Shown here one piece after another: positions 57,828 to 64,000 of a DNA stretch of 64,000 bases. The position numbers and the translations under genes are program-made. The notes under the pieces are model-generated. The model had not been told where the DNA came from. It worked only from the letters and a program-made list of their open reading frames with translations, and did no database searches. Source of the DNA: Ectocarpus siliculosus (lineage: Eukaryota; Sar; Phaeophyceae; Ectocarpales; Ectocarpaceae); the NCBI GenBank assembly GCA_000310025.1, contig FN648785.1, positions 629,277-693,276 of the forward strand. Direction: 5' to 3'. Numbering within the stretch: the first letter of the stretch is position 1; each line of letters starts with the position of its first letter.

Positions 57828-60720
57828 GGTAGGGTGCGGGATACAAGCTCGTGAGGTGGTCTTGCTGCTGTCACCCGATCGACGCCAACAACACACAGAA
57901 CCCACCAGGGCCGAAAGGGGGTACGCAAGAAAAAAAAAAGGAATAGGGGGTTAAGGATTGCAGATTTCCTCTGATTCTTTGATCTCACACTTGGTCGTCG
58001 TAAACGCCTCCTGAACCGCTGGCATCGGCTTTTCAAAAATCACACATCCATTTGGGCAGCTGTTCCCGCTCTTCTGACCATCCTACGCATCCTACGCCCT
58101 GCGCTCGCGACCCGGTCCATCTCACGTCCGCGTAAGCGCAAGCTGGCTTAAGCGCAAGCTGGCTTGGAGGGATTTCTCCTTGGAGGTTCCCAGGTGCTTG
58201 ATTATGCAGCCCAAACCCACAGCAGTCCAACTCGGGTACAGCAGCTGTGGGGCCATGAATTCAACGGGGGGTATGTAGAGGAGGGATGTGCCGTTCGCGA
58301 GCGGGACCATCAGGAGATACCCAACGACCGTAGCGCCCCTTGCCGGCTTTAATGGAACATTGTTGCATTTGAGGGTTGCAGCCGAAGTTTGGAGCGGCTG
58401 CCAAGCCGCTGTCGCTTCGAAAGGCGCTCGTCAACGCATGCATGTACATAGAGGCGCGCAATGTCACGCCGGTTGATGAAATCGTGAAATCAAAGTCAAA
58501 GCTTCACGACCGACGCCTGGGTTCGGAATAGGTACGTGCCCACGGCACGAGACACGTAGGCAAGGGGTGAGGGCTCTTGGCGCGTGACCCTCGCACGAGC
58601 AATCTGCTGGGGCGTATGCCATGCCAGTCAGCCTTTGCCTGGACTGTTGCTGTCGTTCAAAAGAAGCACCGACCCTCTAATATAGGTTAAACTTCCAAAC
58701 GGATCCTTCTCTTGCCAAGCACAATCTCCTACGCCGTTGTGGGAGATCCTCTGCATACAGGCAGTTCTCCGTGGCGCGGAAACCAAGCAGTGGTGTTGGG
58801 TTTAGTATGTATGCGTATGTAGAACCAGCGAACCGCGTCCGGTGTCTACGAACCCCAACCGGCATTTCTGGGTAATGTTTTTGTGTGGCGCACCTCCGCG
58901 CAAACTCCACCGTGAGGACGCTCGATCGAGGATTCTTGCGAATTTTTCAAGGGGCACAAATTTTGCAATTTCCCACGGCCATTATCACAGCGCACACCGC
59001 AATGCATGCCGAAATGCGCTTCAAAGCCGTCCCCGACCCACTGCAGGATGTTTGCAAAAGTATATGGCGCAGAAAGCCAGATTTTAACGTCAACAGCAAG
59101 CGCGCATTCTGACTATATTTCTCGGGACTGAAATCGGTGCAGTGTTCATGTAACTCGATCATTCGGACCGACTTGCACAACAGCAGTACACGGCAGTAGC
59201 CTGCTGTTGTCGACGTCCCCAACTACCAAGTATGTACGTACCGATGTTGCAGCAACGACGATGTTTCGTGCGACCGCAAAGGACGAGCTCACTTATACCG
59301 TACTCTTTTCTCGCCTTCGCTTTTCCGCTCACTGTTGTGCAACCCGCAGCTCGCTCCTTCCCCAGCTGCTGACGGGGCCCGCTGGAGGAGCCGCCGAAGG
59401 CGAAAAAATCAGGACCATTTCACTTCCTTTCCCTCAGTAAAGGTGTGTGAATTGACTACATGGTGGATTTTTCAATCATGTCACCCATCAACATTCAGAT
59501 ACATAACATCCGTCCTAGGGCGCTCACAGAAAAGTGAAAACGACACCTCACCCCTACAGAGGTCGAAATAAAATAAATATCAGTGGTGCCGGAATTGAGA
59601 GCGAAGTTCAAAAAATATATGGTACAAGGTCTGCCTTCGGGACGTGGGCGTCTACCCTCCCTCAGGTGACGCAAGACCACATGCGCATTGCCCGAAGAGG
59701 GACTGTGTGTCTTTCAACGCTTGTATTTCCGCACAAAACATCGCGCACGTTGTTATTCTACATTGGAGCCAGCTCGAGCGGACATTATTTTGGCAGCGCA
59801 AGACTTCCATGATGTCTTTGATTGATGATGGCAGACTTCCGACGAGAACCGAATTTGAAGCCGAACAACACCACAAATGGGACATGTTCACCACTGCGGC
59901 TGGCGGCTGGATGCATGCTCTCAGACTTGTCTACACTTGGCCCGCTGCGAAGTGTAGTAAACGTAGATGCTGTTGGACAATGCGTTGACACAAAGAGTCA
60001 CAGCCATGAATAATCGAATGAATGGATGAAGCAAATATTTCAAACCGTCGTATTTGATGGGTTTGATAGGTTTCGGGTTTCGGGATTAGTTCGCCAGGCT
60101 TTGTCAGCGCGGAAGGCGTCCCCGGGGTTTTGAGACAGTTTTCGCAACTTTGGCCGTCAACCACACGCGCCACGGAGGCCTACCGAGCTCCGGGCACGGG
60201 CGTTAATGTACTGACGAGCCTCCTGCGTGCCCCTGAGAAGGAACGCGAGAAAAGACTCGCTGCCGCGAGAGAAAGAAACGCCGAAGCATGAAAAGTGACC
60301 AAATCTTATATGTACATATATTTTTGAACATTTTTTTAACTTGATTTTGCTATACCCCCCCCCCCCTGGTCCGGTGAGAACCCGGCGTGCTCCGTCCCGG
60401 CTTTGTAGGGATGCGAGGTCAATGGTCAAACGACTACGGCATGCACGACTATGAGTACACCCCCCCCCCCCCCTCAGCGCCTCTGGAGGGGGGTTAGGTG
60501 TCGAGAACATTTTTTCTTGTGCGCCCTTGATCCGTCTTCTGTTTTCTTGTGGGTGCCTTCAATAAGCTGTCCAAGTAACGCTTTTTTAATTTACACATGC
60601 AACGCTCGGAGACCTTCTAAGGAGAACACGATACACCACACAGGAGCAAGAGGACGGTGTCGCTGTTATTTAAACGTTTTCCAGGCCCCATTTGGTACTA
60701 GCGCCTGACGCTTATCGCAT

Positions 60721-60787
60721 CAGTGCTTCAGTTGGTAACCTCGCAGAGTTCTGACGTCTGGGCGTGAGTTCGAATCGCGACACGGCA
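60721..60787 (+). pseudogene. tRNA-like sequence with pol III A and B boxes
   Basis: TGCTTCAGTTGGTA resembles an A box, and GAGTTCGAATC a B box, about 30 bases apart. Between them an anticodon-arm-like stretch (CAGAG TTCTGAC GTCTG) forms four of five pairs and would show anticodon CTG. The D and T stems pair poorly, so this is at best a degenerate tRNA or the head of a tRNA-derived SINE. Confidence 0.35.
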
Positions 60788-62106
60788 GTAGTCACACGAA
60801 CTGGGGCTTGGTCTCATGTTGTTCCCATGCATAAAGGTCGATAGCGATTGGTTCTTGAGCACACGTAGTGCGACTTCGTGGCCAACGATGGAAAGAAATG
60901 GCCGAATCCTTGTCGGAATAAATGAGCTGGGACAAGCATCGCAGAAGGAACTCGGATCGCAAATGAAAACGTCCTTGTGGCCCTTGCTGGTGCGCCCGAG
61001 AAAATACGGAGGAGCGTAGAAGTTGAAATCGACGTCCAGCACAGGTGGGATGGGGTACACAGAATTGTATCCGTAAAGTGCCGTGGTAGAACAAAACAAA
61101 TAAGAAGACATAAAGAAGGTATTCCAACAGCTGGCATTTTTTCGCCGCACCACCAACTGCATCAATACATTCAACGCTGTCTGACCCCGTGGGACTCGAA
61201 GGTGATGTGTTTTGCTGCGGCCACGATCCGTGAGCTTTAGTGGCCGCAGCGTTTTGGTCTCTCAGAAAGACAGAGAGACGCAGATATGGAAGCCCTCTAC
61301 TCTGGCTGAGCAGAGAGTCCGGGAGTGTGGTGGCTATGTCCTGCCACCGGAGGTTGGCTATTTCCTTTGGTGCAATATGGCGAGGAATGCCAAGCGTGAC
61401 CGAGCGAACTCAGTCAAGCTAGGGTGGCGAGGAGAGTGGGCGAGCCTTCGTGGACCCTTTTCCCATTCTCCTAAAGATTCATCAACTCTTCGCAGCCGTT
61501 GGGAATCGTAAGAGTCATAGACCCTCGAAGAACGGTAATCTATTATCACATATCCTCTCAGATCCTACTCTTTATGTACGTGTATCTGTGCTCCCCGAAT
61601 CTCCATATCCTGACCTCCACATAGCCCCCCTTTTTCTTCGCCGAAAGCTCAGCTTGTTGAAGTTGGGTTTTGGCGCGCATGCATGTTTGCATGTTAATTG
61701 TAGTGGAGCAGGTATGGACGTATCATTGGATCCAGATACAGCTTTTCGAAAATTAAATCTCTCCCTCACTATCCGAAGACAGCTGACAGTGCCGTGTGGA
61801 AAACACACGTGTTGAAAGCAACACCGTACGGATTTAATCTCTCCAAGGCTCGTACAAGCTACCAGTTATTGATGTCAATCAATGATGATATGTCAAAGTT
61901 TATTCTTGTTAAGCATCAAGAATTTGTACTTTGTGCGGGTTCTGGTTCGCGTAACCATACCGCTGGGTGTAAGCAATCGTTTTGCTTCTTGAGTACGATA
62001 GGCATACGGTGTTCGACAGTCTAAAGACTGTTTCCGTGACTCACGTAGTGTCATCGAGTTGCGACCCTCAATTTCACTAGAGACCGGTTAACTTGACATT
62101 TCCTCG

Positions 62107-62133
62107 CCAGCATTTGACCCAATCAAATGCTGG
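62107..62133. other. Perfect 11-bp hairpin
   Basis: CCAGCATTTGA and TCAAATGCTGG are exact inverted repeats with a five-base loop, 33 bases beyond the stop codon of the retrotransposon pol gene. Possible RNA hairpin in the element's 3' region. Confidence 0.8.
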
Positions 62134-62165
62134 ATAGCAACCTTATTGTTTGGATGCTATTCCTT

Positions 62166-63989
62166 TCACCGTTTAGACACTTTGGAAATGTATCTTTTGT
62201 TTGCCTTCGGACTTCGTTTACTTTTCCGCTGAGCACTTTCCTTGTTCACGCATTTTGTTGGCTTAGTACATGCCTTGGTTGGCTTTGCTTTGTGCCTTGC
62301 GCGTTTGTTTGTACTCGGATCCCTACCTTCGTCACGTTTGCGCTTCGCTATTTTCTGCGGCGCTTCAGACGATTTCTTGGCGGGCGCGATGTCCAGATCA
62401 TGTTTTGATCGGTATGCGGAAATCATTTCGTGGCATTGCGGCACTTCGTCGGCACGATACATCAGATCTGATTCAGGACCGTATCCTTTCAGTCTTAGAC
62501 GATATCGATAGTTGTGCGGACCTCTTCGGCCTTGACCACTTCGATGCCCTACCACTTTCAGTACGACGTATCTTTCAATTTTCGGTTGATTTTCGTCGTT
62601 TGCTGTCAGGGCAGGTAAGGGAATTTGTTTCCCAAGGAAATATTCAGCCAGTTTTTCAAACTGTGGTGCTGGTGGTTTTTCCTTTTCATGGTACTGTTTT
62701 AGATGGGCAAGGTGCACGGATATTTCTCGTGTTTCATTTACTCGCTGCACCCTATACACAACCGGTGACAGTTGTGAACAGATGACATACGGTCCTCGCC
62801 ACGGTAAGAACAGCTTCGGATTTGGCCCATCTGAATCCTGGTGTGGTCGGTATACTAGTACTTGTTGACCAGGTTTAAAGACGGGGTACTGCGGTAACTT
62901 TTCGTTTTTTGCAGCTTGCTTCTCTGCACGTTCCGTTAGGTTTCTTCGCGCTAGTTCGAAAGCAATTTGTAGATTTTCTCGTGTGTTTTGAGCAAAACTC
63001 TCGGTATCTGCAGTTGAACCTACATGTGGGATTCCGAGAATTACATCTACCGGTAACCGTGCTTGGCGACCAAACATCAAGAAGTACGGTGTCTCATGCA
63101 TGGTTTTATTAAACGACGTATTATACGCTAGTTGAACCATTGGCAAGAGTTCCGCCCAGTTGTCACGATCCATGGAACTATGCATTGCGAGCATGGAATG
63201 CATCGTTGAATGCACACGCTCAGAGACCGAATTACCTTGCGGACGATACGGCGTCGTGCGTGTTTTCTTGTAGCCCAAGATTGTTTGCAACTGATAGATG
63301 ATCTTGTTTTCAAATTCAGTCCCTTGATCAGAATGTAGCATTTCCGGCGGGCCAAAAATACTGATAATCCGATCAATGATTACACGTGCTACGGTTTCAG
63401 CAGTTTTGTTCGGAACTGGTGTGAGAATTGCATAACGCGTTAAGTGATCCATCATGGAAAGCACGTATTTACATCTCATTCCGACTGCTGATGTTGAGAG
63501 CGATTTGTACTCGACTAGGTCGACTGATACTCTTTCAAATGGCCGCTGTACAGGTACATGACCTGTCGGCAGTTTCGGACGGCGGTGGGGTGTCTTTCTC
63601 CGTTGACAGGCCTGGCATTCTAGGCACCAAGTCCGTATGTCACGGTTCATTGACTGCCACCAATATTTTTGTCGTATTTTTTCGTACGTTGGACGAAATG
63701 CAAGATGTCCACCCGAAAGAGCGTGATCATGGTATGCGTGCATCACTAAACCTGTGAGGTCATGTGGGACTACAAGTTGATCACTAAAAGTGCTTCGTTT
63801 TCGTAGGTGTCCTGGCAGATACGATTTAAACAGTAAACCGTCTTGTATGGAATAGTACGACATTGATGTTGCCGTTTCGTTGTCCGGTAGCGGTGCTTTG
63901 GCGTCTAAAATGTATTGGACATATTCGCCGTATTCTTCGGCTTGTTTCTCGCGCAATTTCTCATGATCAACAGATTCAAATACTTTCAT
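62166..63989 (-). CDS. Ty3/gypsy integrase with C-terminal chromodomain (partial pol)
   Basis: 607 codons from the first ATG in the window; the upstream codons to the edge are also open, so this start is arbitrary. Order: HHCC zinc-binding domain (His89, His95, Cys125, Cys128); catalytic core with Asp157 in VSVDLVEY, Asp221 in HSDQGTEF and Glu257 in NSVSERVH, giving the classic D,D(35)E spacing; GPY/F-type module with LPWRGPYVI at about 396-403; chromodomain at about 471-531 (RYVVLKVVGHR...YRLRLKGYGPESD...PQCHEMISAYRSKH); Lys/Arg-rich tail to 607. It inserts element cDNA into host DNA. The frame is intact with no stops, suggesting a recent insertion. Confidence 0.92.
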   Translation of the reverse strand: MKVFESVDHEKLREKQAEEYGEYVQYILDAKAPLPDNETATSMSYYSIQDGLLFKSYLPGHLRKRSTFSDQLVVPHDLTGLVMHAYHDHALSGGHLAFRPTYEKIRQKYWWQSMNRDIRTWCLECQACQRRKTPHRRPKLPTGHVPVQRPFERVSVDLVEYKSLSTSAVGMRCKYVLSMMDHLTRYAILTPVPNKTAETVARVIIDRIISIFGPPEMLHSDQGTEFENKIIYQLQTILGYKKTRTTPYRPQGNSVSERVHSTMHSMLAMHSSMDRDNWAELLPMVQLAYNTSFNKTMHETPYFLMFGRQARLPVDVILGIPHVGSTADTESFAQNTRENLQIAFELARRNLTERAEKQAAKNEKLPQYPVFKPGQQVLVYRPHQDSDGPNPKLFLPWRGPYVICSQLSPVVYRVQRVNETREISVHLAHLKQYHEKEKPPAPQFEKLAEYFLGKQIPLPALTANDENQPKIERYVVLKVVGHRSGQGRRGPHNYRYRLRLKGYGPESDLMYRADEVPQCHEMISAYRSKHDLDIAPAKKSSEAPQKIAKRKRDEGRDPSTNKRARHKAKPTKACTKPTKCVNKESAQRKSKRSPKANKRYISKVSKR

Positions 63990-64000
63990 GGCGCTGACGA
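62166..64000 (-). mobile_element. Ty3/gypsy LTR retrotransposon, 3' part, runs off right edge
   Basis: The integrase end of a pol polyprotein on the minus strand. Gag, protease, reverse transcriptase and RNase H would lie beyond the right edge. The reading frame is still open at the edge. The chromodomain at its C terminus places it with the chromovirus-type Ty3/gypsy elements. The LTR on the left was not resolved. Confidence 0.9.

Larger units (their letters stand above)
57828..62165. other. Intergenic region between copy C and the retrotransposon
   Basis: It should contain the promoter of copy C near its left end. Visible items are a twofold GCGCAAGCTGGCTTAA/GG repeat (about 58137-58168), C runs near 60355 and 60460, a tRNA-like sequence at 60721-60787, and a hairpin at 62107-62133. 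The long terminal repeat expected downstream of the pol gene was not delimited. No protein-coding gene is convincing. Confidence 0.6.

Noticed and set aside
60355-60475. C-rich runs considered as a structured regulatory element
   Set aside because: Simple homopolymer runs without a supporting motif; may be sequencing-prone tracts.
60728-61174. 148-codon ORF on the minus strand
   Set aside because: No recognisable domain, no splice partners, and two competing overlapping frames of similar length.

Overview
The window looks like nuclear DNA of an intron-rich eukaryote. Its two complete genes each have about 32 short exons (51-383 bases) separated by introns of roughly 0.3-3 kb. Nearly all introns are GT-AG. 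The window also has a TTAGGG-type interstitial telomere repeat, a eukaryotic-type 5S rRNA gene, a Ty3/gypsy retrotransposon, many microsatellites and two N gaps. Part of one gap flank looks like a poor capillary-sequencing read. My best guess for the source is a stramenopile, perhaps a brown alga of the Ectocarpus kind. That is an inference from gene architecture, not a sequence match.

The window is dominated by one gene family, SMC6, the ATPase partner of SMC5 in the SMC5/6 DNA-repair and chromosome-maintenance complex. Copy C (minus strand, 57827 down to 33182) has 32 exons that join into exactly 1265 codons including the stop. Copy B (minus strand, 31605 down to 5409) lies directly downstream in tandem. 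It has the same exon series, and 27 of its exons have the same length as in C; one small exon is uncertain. Both carry an intact Walker A motif, hinge, ABC signature (LSGGE) and Walker B motif, so both look functional. Copy A (plus strand, from the left edge to 2207) faces B tail to tail. It keeps exons equivalent to 14, 15, 16 and the last exon, but the hinge, second coiled coil and C-terminal head are missing and the third exon carries an in-frame stop and a length change. It is probably a rearranged pseudogene.

Layout: 1-2207 copy A remnant; 2208-5408 intergenic with GGCGG repeats and a possible MITE; 5409-31605 SMC6 copy B, with a 5S rRNA gene antisense in intron 17, an interstitial telomere insertion in intron 26, a corrupted duplicate sequence beside a 100-N gap in intron 21, and a 220-N gap in intron 1; 31606-33181 short intergenic spacer; 33182-57827 SMC6 copy C, with a 37-bp minisatellite and several tandem duplications of exon/intron junctions; 57828-62165 intergenic with a tRNA-like sequence; 62166 to the right edge, the 3' part of a Ty3/gypsy pol gene (integrase plus chromodomain) on the minus strand.

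The most interesting points are the three-copy SMC6 cluster with patchwork exon identity (134 bp identical in the exon 7 region, against unrecognisable coiled-coil exons), repeated duplication of exon ends with their splice donors, the telomere repeat insertion flanked by a 12-bp duplication, and a retrotransposon chromodomain that has lost most of its aromatic cage.
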